Notes: generated by a model from the letters alone, not told the origin. A DNA stretch of 64,000 bases from Chrysogorgia sp. JL179-B06 (GCA_035772405.1 JAYKKM010000351.1:4990001-5054000), one strand, 5' to 3'. Shown: positions 1 to 11,050, numbered from the stretch's first letter. Program-made: numbers and translations.

Positions 1-57
1 TATATATATATATATATATAGCAATATATATATATATATATAATAGTCTTACTCTAT
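1..57. repeat. (TA)n microsatellite at window edge
   Basis: The window opens in an alternating TA tract interrupted once by GCA. It continues outside the window. The tract ends just before a short TAGTCTTACT repeat that leads into a Penelope-like terminal relic. Confidence 0.9.
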
Positions 58-79
58 TACTCTAGTCTTACTATATATA

Positions 80-476
<397 letters not shown>

Positions 477-484
477 TATTTATA

Positions 485-516
<32 letters not shown>
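477..516. repeat. (TA)n microsatellite at the PLE 3' end
   Basis: TA-rich tract immediately after the probable 3' end of the minus-strand Penelope-like element whose ORF starts upstream at about 2.7 kb. Confidence 0.8.
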
Positions 517-521
<5 letters not shown>

Positions 522-694
522 GAACAAAAGGCCAGCTTTCTTCAAGGTTCCACGGTTAAAATATAACATCAAACAAGGAACAGTTAAAAATCTTTATTTA
601 CGTTTCGGGGCAAGCCCCTTCTTCAGAATCAAATAAAATGTACAAGCCAGAGTTCTTATATAGCCTATCCAAGAATATTTACATATATGATAAT
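516..694 (-). other. PLE 3' untranslated/terminal region with ribozyme-like motif
   Basis: This is the minus-strand region after the stop codon of the Penelope-like ORF. Positions 599-626 read on the minus strand as CTGAAGA, a bulged A, a perfect GGGGC/GCCCC stem, then GAAACGTA. Position 7 of a hammerhead core is free, so CTGAAGA is compatible with it. The extra A and absent stem III make it a relic, or a different fold sharing the motif. The element then runs into a TA array. Confidence 0.6.
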
Positions 695-2698
695 TTAGAA
701 GAAGTCGCGTAAGTTCAATCCTTTGGGAATAAAAGTATCTAATTTGAATGTCCAGAATGCTTCTCGTTCTGTGGGATTTAAAATATTTGTCCTATCGATA
801 ATATTTACAGATAAATCGGCAAGCCCATTATGGCCTTCGCTAAAGAAATGCGCATAAAGATGCTCTCCTGGCATACCACGTTTACCCTTTCCGTAGCGAT
901 TCAAGCTACTTTTATGATTGTTGAATCGCGTACGAAAAGAGTTGATGGTACTGCCAACATACATTTTATTACAGGTTTTACAAGTTAAAACATAAATAAC
1001 TGCCGATGAATCACAATCAAATTTGTAATTAATAATATAGGTGTGTTTAGAATCAAAGTTCTGAAAGGTATGCAGACCAGAGACAAAACAACATATTTGA
1101 CATCTCGGTTTGCCACATGGTTGCATTCCCCTCGGACCCAAAGGTTCAACAGGCCCACGAATCTTAGCTCTGACCAAATGGTCCTTAAGATTCTTGGGTC
1201 TGCGAAACGAGACAAACGGCGCAGAAGAAAATACTTCTTTAGTGCGAGCACTATTAGACAATATAGGGTATAGATCATTAACAATACGCGAAACCCTAGA
1301 GAGAGAGGGATGAAAATCCAAAATTAAAGGTTTATTCCGGCAACGATCAGAAATAACCTCCTTACGTTTAAGTGCATCCGAGCGAGAAATGCGCCCAGCC
1401 CTGGAAATTTGCAAGTTCAAATACTCATTTTTATAGCCCTTCTTTTTAAACCACGATTTCATCTCTCTCGATCTAGTTTTAAAAACATCCGAGTTGCTAC
1501 AAATACGCCTAATACGTAGAGCCTGGCTATAAGGAATGGCTCGCTTGACATAATTTGGATGGCAAGATCTCCTATCTAAATACTGGTGAGTATCCGTAGG
1601 TTTACAATACATATCAGTAGAAATAGAGCCTGATGATAAAGAGACCATGACTTCCAAAAATGCCAATGAAGAATCAGAGACACTCCAAGTAAATTTAATA
1701 GTATCGTGAAAAGAATTCAAACAAGTAAAAAAATCTTCTAAAAGAGCTGCACCGTGTGTCCAAATTATAAAAATATCATCTAAAAATCGCTTCCAGAACC
1801 AAGGCCCATGAAGAAGAGACTGAATAAACTTTTTTTCGAAATCCGCCATAAAAATATTGGCATAAGCCGGTGCAAATTTTGTGCCCATGGCTGTGCCTAG
1901 TTTTTGATGAAATATTTTCCCATCAAACTCAAAAAAATTATTTTCTAAAACTATCCTAGCCGAATCAACTAGCTCTGACGTAGGCATGTTACAATCACTT
2001 CTCTCATCTAGAGCTTTTTCGAGTGCCTTTAAGCCTTCTGCGTGCGGAATATGTGAATACAAACCCACAACATCAATGGTAACAAGCAACGCTCCATCAG
2101 GAATGTCCTTGATGTTTTCTAACTTGTTAAGAAAATCGGTGGTATCTTGTATATAAGAAGGGATTTTCTTAACAAGTGGTTGCAAATGATAATCTAAGAA
2201 CTCAGAAATTTTTTCCGTAGGCATACCGCAATTAGATACGATAGGTCTCCCAGGGGGCTTAATAATACTTTTATGGATTTTGGGAAGTAAATAAAATTTT
2301 CCCAAATTGGTAGCACAATCATTAAGATACTCAAAACTTCTTTTATCAATAAAACAGGAATTATGCCAAACCGTAAGTTTATCGGTAACAAGGGATGAAA
2401 CAACTTGGCAAGGATCAGACTCAACACTCTCATAAACGGCCAAATCATTAAGCTGTCTATACGCCTCAGCCTTATAATCTTCAATATCCAAAACAATGAC
2501 AGCAGAACCTTTGTCTGCTTGTTTGATAACTATGTCTCTACAGTTCTTAAGATTTTTGAGAGCTATTTTTTCTGAGTTATTCAAATTGCTATAGTTGTGT
2601 CCACCCTCGTTTGCCATGGAAAGAAGTCTAACTTCCAGCTCTGAAAGAAACAAATCAATGGCTGGCTCCGAAACTGGAGGAACCCAAGTAGACTTCTT

Positions 2699-2704
<6 letters not shown>
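695..2704 (-). CDS. Penelope-like element reverse transcriptase with GIY-YIG endonuclease (5' truncated)
   Basis: Single-ORF Penelope-like retroelement polyprotein: a reverse transcriptase that copies the element RNA, fused to a GIY-YIG nuclease that nicks the target. Counting the codon at 2702-2704 as residue 1, about 669 residues are open. RT motifs are DKG (~64-66), LPKIHK (~140-145), motif [14 protein letters not shown] with Asp ~211, motif [12 protein letters not shown] (~270-280) and the catalytic FLDD (~308-311). A Cys cluster ([11 protein letters not shown], ~529-539) precedes the nuclease, which shows VIY (~569), MYVGS (~581), an Arg and His-rich stretch, and the late Glu in TEREAFW (~646). 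The frame stays open upstream only through a TA microsatellite, so the true N-terminus is missing or replaced by the array. No internal stops or frameshifts are visible. The order RT then GIY-YIG excludes LINEs and LTR elements. Confidence 0.93.
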
Positions 2705-3023
<319 letters not shown>

Positions 3024-3080
3024 GTACAATCTACAGACACGTGTTTCGCTATTCCAAAGCTCATCAGTGTAGCTCGGTAC
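3024..3080 (-). ncRNA. hammerhead ribozyme (type I, Penelope/retrozyme-like)
   Basis: Read on the minus strand, every hammerhead core position is present. Stem Ia is CTACA (3072-3068) with TGTAG (3035-3031). Then come CTGATGA (3067-3061) and stem II GCT/AGC around a 7-nt loop (3060-3048). GAAA follows (3047-3044), then a minimal stem III formed within ACACGTGT, and finally C17 at 3036. Beyond an internal loop (CGAG opposite ATT) a further helix GTAC/GTAC (3080-3077 with 3027-3024) forms, giving the bulged stem I typical of natural type I ribozymes. Predicted self-cleavage is between 3036 and 3035. Very short stem III is the known signature of hammerheads in Penelope-like elements and retrozymes. 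I predict it active in cis or as a dimer; folding was done by hand. Confidence 0.85.
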
Positions 3081-3260
3081 AGTCTAGATATGGCATGAGA
3101 ACTATTTATACGCAAGCGATTGTCGGTGACAACCGCTTGTGGAACAATAGCAGTTGTGCGCACATCCAGAGAGCGTAAAGCGGTATATAGGGCCAGAGTG
3201 CTCAAACTACCACAAGGGTAGTGGGCGTTGTATTATCGCTAAACGACACCCACACCAACT
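3081..3260 (-). mobile_element. terminal region of a Penelope-like or retrozyme element upstream of the ribozyme
   Basis: About 180 bp of unique-looking sequence lies upstream of the hammerhead on the minus strand. It contains GCGTATAAATAG just before the ribozyme and a GCAAGCG...CGCTTG imperfect hairpin (3111-3146). No RT coding frame is attached, so this is either a non-autonomous element or a severely 5'-truncated Penelope-like copy. Confidence 0.5.
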
Positions 3261-4358
3261 TTAATTTTCAATTTTTTTGAATTTCCTTTGTCTTTTGAGC
3301 TTGAAAATTAGTTCCGCACGAGAACTTATATTGCAGGACGAACTTCCGCGCGCGGAGATCGGCTTATGTAATGATCTTACAGAATATTACTAATCTATCA
3401 ATTTCTTTATTACCATTATGCTTCTACTTACTTCGAAACCGCAGTAATTGGTGATCGCTGTTGCGGCCACCCTACCACATGTACTATACTTAATAAAAGC
3501 TTAGTAAATAACTTTATTATTCTTAATTGCTACACATTCTAATATTTGTGGCGAAACCAAATAAATAAATAAACAAATAAGTAAATTTAGAACACCAATG
3601 GTTGTACTTTCAAAATTTTACTCACCCATATCAGACGGGATTGGGAAGAGCAAATACATTGCGCTCGTACCAGCACACTGGATGTGGGATTATTGTTAAC
3701 ACTTCACTGAGCGCATGCGTCTAACAGTCAATTTATAATCCCACATGTTTAGTCTCTCTCACTAGTCTACTAATCCAGATCCCCAAGTAGGGGAGTGGAA
3801 GTGGCGGATTTAGGGTTAGAAAACACGTTAGGCGGGGAGGTTAGGGTTAGATCCTTGGTTGTTTTGGGGGCTGTTACGAGGCCAGGGCCATGTATTTGCT
3901 CGTCGGGGCCACTGATCTCGAAAATAGGACTGGATTGAGCTTTCTATTGAAAACTGATGAGCTGATTTTTAAGCTTGTATATTTGCACAATGTAAATCGA
4001 CGAGAGGTCATTAGAAGCTCCGAGTTTGCAAGTAAATCAAACTGTGACGCTCGCGAAATAGGTTTAGTGTCTGGCGGGGGGCCAATATATTTTCTTTGTT
4101 AACATTAAATTCATAAAATCTTGAACCTGATTTGACGTCTCATATTAGGCTTCTCTCACTGGATAATTAGAGCCAACGGCGGCCATTACTAAGGGACCAA
4201 AGTCGCAGTGTTTACTCAGTAATTTGAAAAATGTCTTCTGGTCCTCTTTATAGTAAAATTATTTTATTTTGTTGATGGTAAGAGCATTTCGTAGAAATTG
4301 ACAGGTGACTATAGAGTTTCTCGTGCCGTGATTGGTCGAGATGGACAGCCTATTTTGT
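3261..4358. other. non-coding stretch
   Basis: No convincing gene. Around 3813-3852 several TTAGG/TTAGGG words occur in irregular spacing, too irregular to call an interstitial telomere. An open frame of 70 codons at 3890-4102 has no recognisable domain. Confidence 0.4.
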
Positions 4359-4383
4359 TATAGTCACCTCGCGCGAGGTGACT
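4359..4383. repeat. short perfect palindrome TAGTCACCTCGCG...
   Basis: A 24-bp palindrome built from AGTCACCTCGCG and its complement. Related AGTCACCTC / GAGGTGACT words recur at 4303-4313 and in the hairpin at 8534-8609. The DNA transposon at 4393-7408 therefore seems to have landed next to or inside an older foldback family. Confidence 0.6.
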
Positions 4384-4392
4384 ATTAGGGTG

Positions 4393-4505
4393 GAGTGAAA
4401 ATGACATAATAAACTTCTAATAGTTATAAAAACTTGCTATGAGGTATAACTAAGTATTTGGTGAAAAATGATCAAATTTGGGCAATATTTTGAGGTGCCC
4501 AACAA
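4393..4505 (+). repeat. left terminal inverted repeat of the 4.4-7.4 kb transposon
   Basis: Pairs with 7288-7408. The innermost block (TTTGGGCAATATTTTGAGGTG versus TTTGGGCAATATCTTGAGGTG on the other arm) is best conserved. Confidence 0.8.
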
Positions 4506-4658
4506 TGTTGAATATGTGCTGTTTTAATAAATAGATAAAATACAGGAAAAACGCTAAAATGCACCACAAGTATTTTTAAATCCGAAATATGTGCAATAAA
4601 ACAACATATTTTAACAGCTATAGCTTGAATTTACATTCCCTATAGAATATCAACAGTT

Positions 4659-6869
4659 TCAAAATGTATAATCTTGTTTGGTATTAAAATAGGGCATTAT
4701 GCCACGGGACTGTGAGCGAGCGCGTATAAATCCATCACGACTGTCTGTACCACATACTGATGCAGATGCCTCGGTAACCAGCTTTACACACCTCTCAACA
4801 GCCTGTGTTTGGCATGGAAAACGAGGAAATGTGACACATGGTGTTTCCCCATCATGAATGAACCTGACCATCTCATCATCAGATATGTCGACTGTCAGAG
4901 GGGGCTCAGTTAGCAATCCTGGTGTCTGCCAGTCTATCAAATTAATATAATCGTTGGCTAAGAAATTAAGCACTCATGGAACCTTGAATCTGCGAATAGA
5001 GCTACAGTTTTTAACTTTTCGTGCTTTTAGAATGCGACGTAGACCAAGTTCACGGATTTCTGGTCTCTCATCTGTTATCATACTTAAGAGCAAGCTTTCA
5101 GGATGACCAAAATAGCCATTACGCTGTATGACGGGATCGATGACTTTGAGCAGGTCCTCAGGCAGGTAACGTGATTTGACAATCGTTTGGTAGAGGTGCC
5201 TTGCTCCGTCCTTACATGATGGCTTACTCTTGATGCAGAACCACATGGGAGAGTAGACTTGGATGATAAATCTGGCAAGAGTTACCAGTTCATACGATGG
5301 ATTTTTACTGGCAACATATAGACGCATTACACGGTTTCCAGTTGTTAACCATCTGGAGTGATTGATCAGGCCAGGATTACGTAACGACAGATCTACTGGA
5401 CAATTCCCGACTATCACAGCTTTACAAATGTCATATAGATATTTCTGGTCTGTACTTAGGTCTTTTGAATCAACCAATGGTACCTGGCCATCAATTTTTT
5501 TGAAATCACACACAGCCAGTTTTTCGCAGGTCGTAAGAGCTTTCCCAATTGGTCCAGAAAAGCCACGAGGACCAGTTGTTTGGCCATCAAGATGGTGGAA
5601 GAGATGGCGAAGCGGAAGTTCATTGGCATGTAACTGGCAGACGAACCATTGTAGCGGTCTGTTCAGTGACTCTTCCAACAACCGAATTACGCCTCCAGTG
5701 GTTCCGGTATTGACGGCTGTTCCGTCGCAACCGATCGCCTTTATTAAACTCGTGTCAACCTCCCTGTCATTGAGAGAGCTCAATATAGCACAAGTAATCG
5801 CCTTACTAGAGCCACTAGATGGGACAATATGGCCAAAATAAGACGATCCTGGCTCACAAATTATCGACACATGTTCTTCAGTGATAGTCTTACGGTGGAA
5901 TTTTCCATCAGCTTCCTTGATCTGTACCAATGTTTTGTCTTTCCTTCCATCCAAATACAACCCTGGTATAAAGTTACTCCGTTGTTCTCCCAGCTCTTCA
6001 CGCTTTTTGCTACGCTCTCGTCGTATTTTATTTCTGTCTATTACATAACTCGCGTCGTGTTTGGTCACAATGCCCATATCCTGAAGTAATGCAGATGACA
6101 TTGATGCAGCCAATCTGTCTGACACTCCATGTCGATCACAAGCCATCGCTAGTGCCGGTAAATGTAATCGCATTTGCTTTTGCTTTTTTGGTTTCGGTAA
6201 TGGCTGGAAAGAGTCAACCAAGGAAGAGGAATTACTATCACTCTCGTTGATTTCGTCATTGCTATCAATATTATCATCTGGCGACGAAGAATCAACAGTT
6301 TTGTTTGGAGTAAGCTGGCGTTTTAGAGATTCTTGTCGCCGACTTCGTTCTTGGAGTTTGCTGGTCTCGGCCTTGTCAATTGCCCATATCACCATCATTC
6401 TATTTCCTATTTGATCAGCTAGAAAGGCTAATTCTTTATGTGGCACCTTGCGTGACTTTTCACAGGAACATTCTCTGTCGTCACATTTACACGAACACAC
6501 ATCAAACAGTTTACAAGCGTCCTCCTTAAATCGCAAAAGTTTGGCTTTATAAGTTTCGTTATTTTTTCTGGATTGATAAGGTTTTAAAATGTTCCTATAT
6601 TTCTCATGGTAGGTCTTCAATACCGCAAGAATGCGATGATGATTAACAATTGGCAATGATGCTTTTCGCCACAACTGTTCGATTTGAACTGTCACTTTTT
6701 CTGCAATGTCTTTATGAGATGGATCCTTGTTATTTTGTTCTTGTTTCATTTGATATTTGGTCAGGTTGTAGAGTTTCATTACATCAAAATATGTAGGCAG
6801 TTTATTATCTGCCATCTCCATCGGAGGACCGAATATTACACATGACACCTTGTCTCTCTTTACCGCCAT
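4659..6869 (-). pseudogene. hAT-like transposase, full length but for one in-frame TGA
   Basis: The frame starts at ATG 6869 and runs 631 codons to a TGA at 4974-4976. The same frame then stays open for another 105 codons to the stop at 4659, giving a ~736-codon gene with a single nonsense codon. Visible features: a Cys cluster (CSCKC...ECSC, residues ~125-136), an acidic/Ser-rich linker (~190-220), LYLDGRKD (Asp ~307), GCDGTAVNTG (Asp ~382), a CQLHANELPLRHLF block (~411-424) resembling the hAT D...C-x-x-H region, and HSRWLTTGNRVMRLYV (~504-519). The segment after the TGA contains QAVERCVKLVTEAS. I recall this architecture as a large uncharacterised family in cnidarians and arthropods. An RNase H-like transposase is an inference. 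The TGA is most simply a point mutation; readthrough cannot be excluded. Confidence 0.8.
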
Positions 6870-7287
6870 TGTAACTCTGTAAAATATAATATATTATAAC
6901 TCACATTAGATTTAGCTAAAGTAAAGTCTAAAAAATAGTATAGCACTTTCCAAATTCATTCATAATTCATAGATAAAAACAAACCAAATCATAAATTGCT
7001 TTCACTAAGCATAATCTGGAAACACTCTTCATATCATTTGAAAGAATCTTCATGAAAATTGATAACTAACCTTCAAGTCTCTGTCTTCTATCGTTGAAAC
7101 AAATTTCCAGCTACTTGGTCGGCCATCTTGTTTTATTTGTGAAGTCAGGGGGGGAGGCATAAACATCAAATATGTTGTCCAGGGGGAAAACCATTTTTCT
7201 TCAGGATATTAAAACAACCCCAAAATCGGCCAATTTAATGTAAAAACAGTCGAAAATCCAGCAATTTGTGCTAATTTGGGTTGAGAG

Positions 7288-7408
7288 GATGGGGCACCTC
7301 AAGATATTGCCCAAATTGCATCATTTTTACACCAAATAATTTGCTAAATATCGCAGCAAGTTTTTATGTCTATTAGAAGTTGAAATTAACAATAAAATTT
7401 TTTCACTC
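7288..7408 (-). repeat. right terminal inverted repeat of the 4.4-7.4 kb transposon
   Basis: Inverted partner of 4393-4505. It ends 19 bp before the ATG of the Crypton-like exon at 7427. Confidence 0.8.
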
Positions 7409-7426
7409 ATTTTCAGCGATTGAAAA

Positions 7427-8270
7427 ATGGCGGCTTCTCGATTTATCGATATTACGTACGAAAAAGTGAAGAAAATTGAAGAAAATGCTATTAAAAAACA
7501 AACTAAAGAAGCAACTAAATATAGCGTTAAACGATTTCGAGGTAAGTTATATAGGAATTTCCCTAATGTCATGGCTAAACTCTAGGTGGTGTCAACGGCA
7601 ATCGGCCACACGATCAAAACAAGTAATTTTGTGGAAAAAAAAAATTATTTGACAGAATAGTTTGAACAACAAACAGACAACGTTTTAAGACAACGTTTGA
7701 AATCGTATTAGCATGATTGTTGAAGAGATGAACAAATGCTTTTTAATATTTTACGACTCTACCCAAAAAAAGACGGCAGTTTTTACAAAAAACAAGTTTG
7801 TTGTCAATCCGAGCTGCAGTCTTGACCGTCATCCTTCGAAACATACAAATATAAACAAACAACAAACAAATATCATGAACCTGTGACAGTATTACTTATT
7901 CAGTGAGGCTAATAAAATACTACTGTAAGTTCCTACCTCGAGCTGCTCTTCAGTGAAGGAAAAATAACGGTGATACGGTTCAGAAAAAAAAACATTGCCA
8001 GCCGTGAAACAATCCAAAAATTGTACGAGACAGAATGCTGATATACAGAATTATCACCGAGTTTTACTCGAAACAGCATGGTTCTGTATCTCCATCTACT
8101 TTGGAAAACGGGGAAGATAATTAAACCAAAGTCTGCTGAAGAAGTCATTGCTTCACCTGGTAAAAACTGCAGATTGACAAAGGCACTTTGAGCTGGACAA
8201 AAGTGAAGCCGGCTTTGTAAGCAAAAAATAGTTTTGTCTGGATCTTTCAACAGTTGTTCTTCATGTTAAC
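7427..8270 (+). pseudogene. Crypton-derived (DUF3504-like) gene remnant
   Basis: A first exon at 7427-7541 begins ATGGCGGC and encodes MAASRFIDITYEKVKKIEEN and onward, ending at a good donor (CGAG|GTAAGT). Further downstream, about 7960-8270, out-of-frame pieces on the same strand resemble the conserved part of the same class of proteins (ASRETIQKLYE, then WFCISIYFGKRGREN), interrupted by stops. From memory these match Crypton-type tyrosine recombinases and their domesticated DUF3504 relatives. No catalytic Arg/Tyr could be located. The DNA transposon immediately upstream probably removed or displaced its promoter. A broken copy, not a working gene. Confidence 0.5.
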
Positions 8271-8533
8271 CCAGTCTTTAACTCAGTCTTCCACTCTATA
8301 GTTCTGCTTGATATGACAGCAAAATCGCTTTTTGTTAAGCAGATTTTGGCCTTCGCTTGCAAGAGCATGTTCGTATATTGTTCGTTTTTAAAAATTCTGT
8401 TGAATGTAATCATGTGATCTCACGATGCGCGACTTCCGGAAATAACAAATAAAATAATTAAAAGTCTTAAAACATTTTCTGTTGCTTTCTTTCAGTTGTT
8501 TCTCTCTGATAGTCACCTGTGAATTTCTACTAA
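8271..8533. other. non-coding spacer
   Basis: No gene or repeat partner seen apart from a GATAGTCACCTG word near 8509 that belongs to the following hairpin family. Confidence 0.4.
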
Positions 8534-8609
8534 AACAATTAGTCACCTCAGTCTCGGTGATTATCGTTATATTCACCGATAATCACCTCGACTTCGGTGA
8601 CTAATTGTT
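8534..8609. repeat. foldback MITE hairpin
   Basis: AACAATTAGTCACC at the left and GGTGACTAATTGTT at the right are exact reverse complements. The interior also pairs (GGTGATTATCG with CGATAATCACC). The whole is a 76-bp near-perfect hairpin of the same TAGTCACCTC family as 4359-4383. Confidence 0.75.
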
Positions 8610-9149
8610 AAATAATCCAACAAAACCCTAAGTAATGGCGGACTTCCGGCTTTATTTTCTGAATAATAGTTTCTCGATCCAGTCTTCTTTCGAGATCAGT
8701 GGTCGGGGCAACCTATCTGCTCGTTAGGGCAATGTATGTGCTCTTCCATAAATGGAATACGTACGGTAAGTCCCTATCTGCATTTGATGACACTTACACC
8801 ACTAGACCAAAATCATCATTGCCATTGTAACATATCAGTTCCCAGACTCCTCTCCCATTAAAACTGAATTATTTGTTTCCTGTCACGATAAAGTAAGTTT
8901 TTGGCGCACAAAATTCTGCTACCAATATGTCTGTATGGGTCGTGGCAAAACACCTACTGAATTTTAATATAATGTTTAGTGTCATCAGATGCATTCACGT
9001 GCGAAGTATCAAGTGATTTTATTAAATAATACCAAATACATATTTAATTTCCCAATAAGTCAAATTTTTTTGTCAACAATGACGTCACAGATTATCTCAT
9101 TTACATATGAAACAAATAGAAATATTCATGAACGAAGTAAGTTATGGAC
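8610..9149. other. non-coding spacer
   Basis: AT-rich sequence with no long open frame of recognisable content. Confidence 0.4.
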
Positions 9150-9155
9150 GAGCTT

Positions 9156-9388
9156 TAATGCCTGGTTTTCACTTGAACATAAACATAAGCATTAGGACAA
9201 AACAAAAGGCAAAACAAATTAATGAAGTGAAAGTCGACATAATCATAGGCATAAGAACATTCTCCAGGCATAAGCCAAGAAGAGAACATAAAACGAAACA
9301 AAGAGGAGAAGTATAATACTTTGTTTTGGTATTGATCTTGTGCTTATGCTTATAAGTTATAGTTATGTTGCTAGTGAATACCAGGCTT
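9156..9388. mobile_element. MITE with imperfect termini
   Basis: Left end reads GCCTGGTTTTCACTTGAACATAAAC, and the right end is the imperfect reverse complement (GTTATGTTGCTAGTGAATACCAGGC). About 230 bp with no coding capacity. A solo relative of the left end lies at 36851-36900. Confidence 0.6.
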
Positions 9389-10274
9389 AACTCTTTCCTG
9401 TCCGACTGAAAAACATCCAAAATTGAACTACCTCTTTGTTCTATTGATATCTCGGGAAATATCCATAACTGTTGCGAAACCTATACATTTTCTGAAAGCC
9501 CAAAAAACCGGCCGTTACCAATGCTTTTGAATTTTCCAAACAAGACACATTATGTTAATATAAATTAGCATTAATTATCAAAAATCAGGTTGAAAAACTT
9601 CCATTTTTCTAGAAAAGACCATCTTGCACGCCCGCGTAGCATCATGAAAATTCAAAATGCCACCAATCGCAGAGTTGAAAAATTGACGAAGCGCGGCCAG
9701 GATTATACATAATGAAAAGACAAACGTTCTCTTGACCAAATATTTAATTAAATTCGAGCTTTCGGCTGCCAGACTGCGCAGCCTTCAACAGGATAATAAA
9801 AATGAAATATAAAACGACATATACATACAAATATTAAGGGATGCCTATAACCTAGTAATCTGATACAATGTTATTAACCTGATGAGTTATTTTATCTAGT
9901 ATATATATAATGCTATATTGTTCGGGTGATGGTTTTGAGTTATTGTCCGATTCGGGAATCAATATGCCGTGTGCGTTATGTGGTTTTATATTTCATTTTT
10001 ATTATCCTGTTGAAGGCTGCGCAGTCTGGCAGCCGAAAGCTCGAATTTAATTAAATATTTGGTCAGGTAACGTTTGTCTTTTCATTAATCGCAGAGTTGT
10101 TTATGAAATCAAACCAAATTTGGCGTGTGAGTGGATCTCATGTCCCTGGCGCTTGTCGAATTTCAGTTTTTAATCTTGCGTAGTTGCGTTACCGTGTGCT
10201 GTGTTTTTCGATTGACGACTTCGGGGATCGTCTATGACCCCTTTTGACTGCAGGGCCGGACAGGAAAGAGTTAA
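9387..10274 (-). mobile_element. TTAA-flanked MITE, copy 1 (interrupted)
   Basis: Begins TTAACTCTTTCC at 9387 and ends GGAAAGAGTTAA at 10274. It is the reverse complement of copy 2 at 10603-11050 along its length, apart from a later 409-bp insertion (9678-10086) plus duplicated target. TTAA at both ends of both copies suggests a piggyBac-type non-autonomous element; that assignment is inference because no transposase is present. Confidence 0.75.
9678..10086. mobile_element. foldback insertion with Penelope-like termini and 13-bp target duplication
   Basis: The insertion is flanked by AATCGCAGAGTTG at 9665-9677 and again at 10087-10099. Two ~104-bp inverted arms (9711-9815 and 9983-10086) bracket a 167-bp middle, with an extra 33-bp tail on the left only. 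Each arm contains CTGTTGA, a bulged A, a GGCTG...CAGCC stem and GAAAG (minus strand 9791-9758; plus strand 10007-10039), the same layout as the ribozyme-like motif of the Penelope-like ends. Inverted arms plus a one-sided tail are known for Penelope-like copies. Confidence 0.7.
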
Positions 10275-10602
10275 ACGCCATTCTTTATCATTTCAAGAGT
10301 TTTTCAGGGATACAATAATAATAATGACGAAAATAATTATAGCAATAACGATTAGGAATAGCGAAATGACAGCGATATATAGTGGATAATACGTGACCGT
10401 GCGGAAATAGGTATTTTATCTAGAGTATTGGTAATATCTCTCACAAATGACTAAGCAGCAAACGAGTGAGAAATATCATCATGACGAGAAGATAAAATTC
10501 ATATCTGCAAGCGGTCATATAATGTTCTGTTTATTATAATGAAATTGATGAAATAACCAATAATGATAACTTCACATTTGAAGATAAAATATATATATGT
10601 TA
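10275..10602. other. spacer between the inverted MITE copies
   Basis: Non-coding, with ATAATAATGACGA-type simple sequence near 10315. It would form the loop if the two flanking MITEs paired. Confidence 0.4.
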
Positions 10603-11050
10603 TTAACTCTTTCCCGACTGGCGCAGTTAAAACGGGTCATTGAAGACCCGCAAAGTCGTCAATCGAAAAACACGGCACACGGTAACGCAAGATTAAAAAT
10701 TGAAATTCGACAAGCGCCAGGAACATGAAATCCACGCACACGCCAAGTTTGATTTGATTTCATAAACAACTCTGCGATTGGTGGCATTTTGAGTTTTCAA
10801 GATGCTACGCGAGCGTGCAAGATGGCCTTTTCTAGAAAAATGTAAATTTTTTAACCTGATTTATGATTATTAATGCTAATTTATATTAACATAATGTGTT
10901 TTGTTCGGGAAATTTACAAGTAAAAGCCGGTTTATTGGGCTTCCAGAAAATGTATAGCTTTCGCAACAGTTATGGTTATTTCAAGAGATATCAATAGAAC
11001 AACGTGGTCGTTCAATTTTTGATGTTTTTCAGCCGTAGGGAAAGAGTTAA
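10603..11050 (+). mobile_element. TTAA-flanked MITE, copy 2
   Basis: 448 bp from TTAACTCTTTCCCGACTG to GGGAAAGAGTTAA. Inverted relative to copy 1, with enough mismatches to indicate an old duplication or independent insertion. No coding potential. Confidence 0.75.

Larger units (their letters stand above)
4393..7408 (-). mobile_element. hAT-like DNA transposon with long terminal inverted repeats
   Basis: A ~3.0-kb element is bounded by inverted repeats of about 110 bp. The left copy (4393-4505) and the reverse complement of 7288-7408 share GAGTGAAAA, ACTTCTAATAG, ATAAAAACTTGCT, ATTTGGTG and the run ending TTTGGGCAATATTTTGAGGTG, with scattered mismatches. One long transposase-like gene lies between them. 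I could not identify a target-site duplication, so the superfamily rests on the protein alone. Long termini are unusual for canonical hAT elements. Confidence 0.8.

Noticed and set aside
3813..3852. Interstitial telomeric repeat (TTAGGG)
   Set aside because: Only a few irregularly spaced TTAGG/TTAGGG words; no tandem array. Similar words at 27250-27310, 51200 and 60810 are also too sparse.
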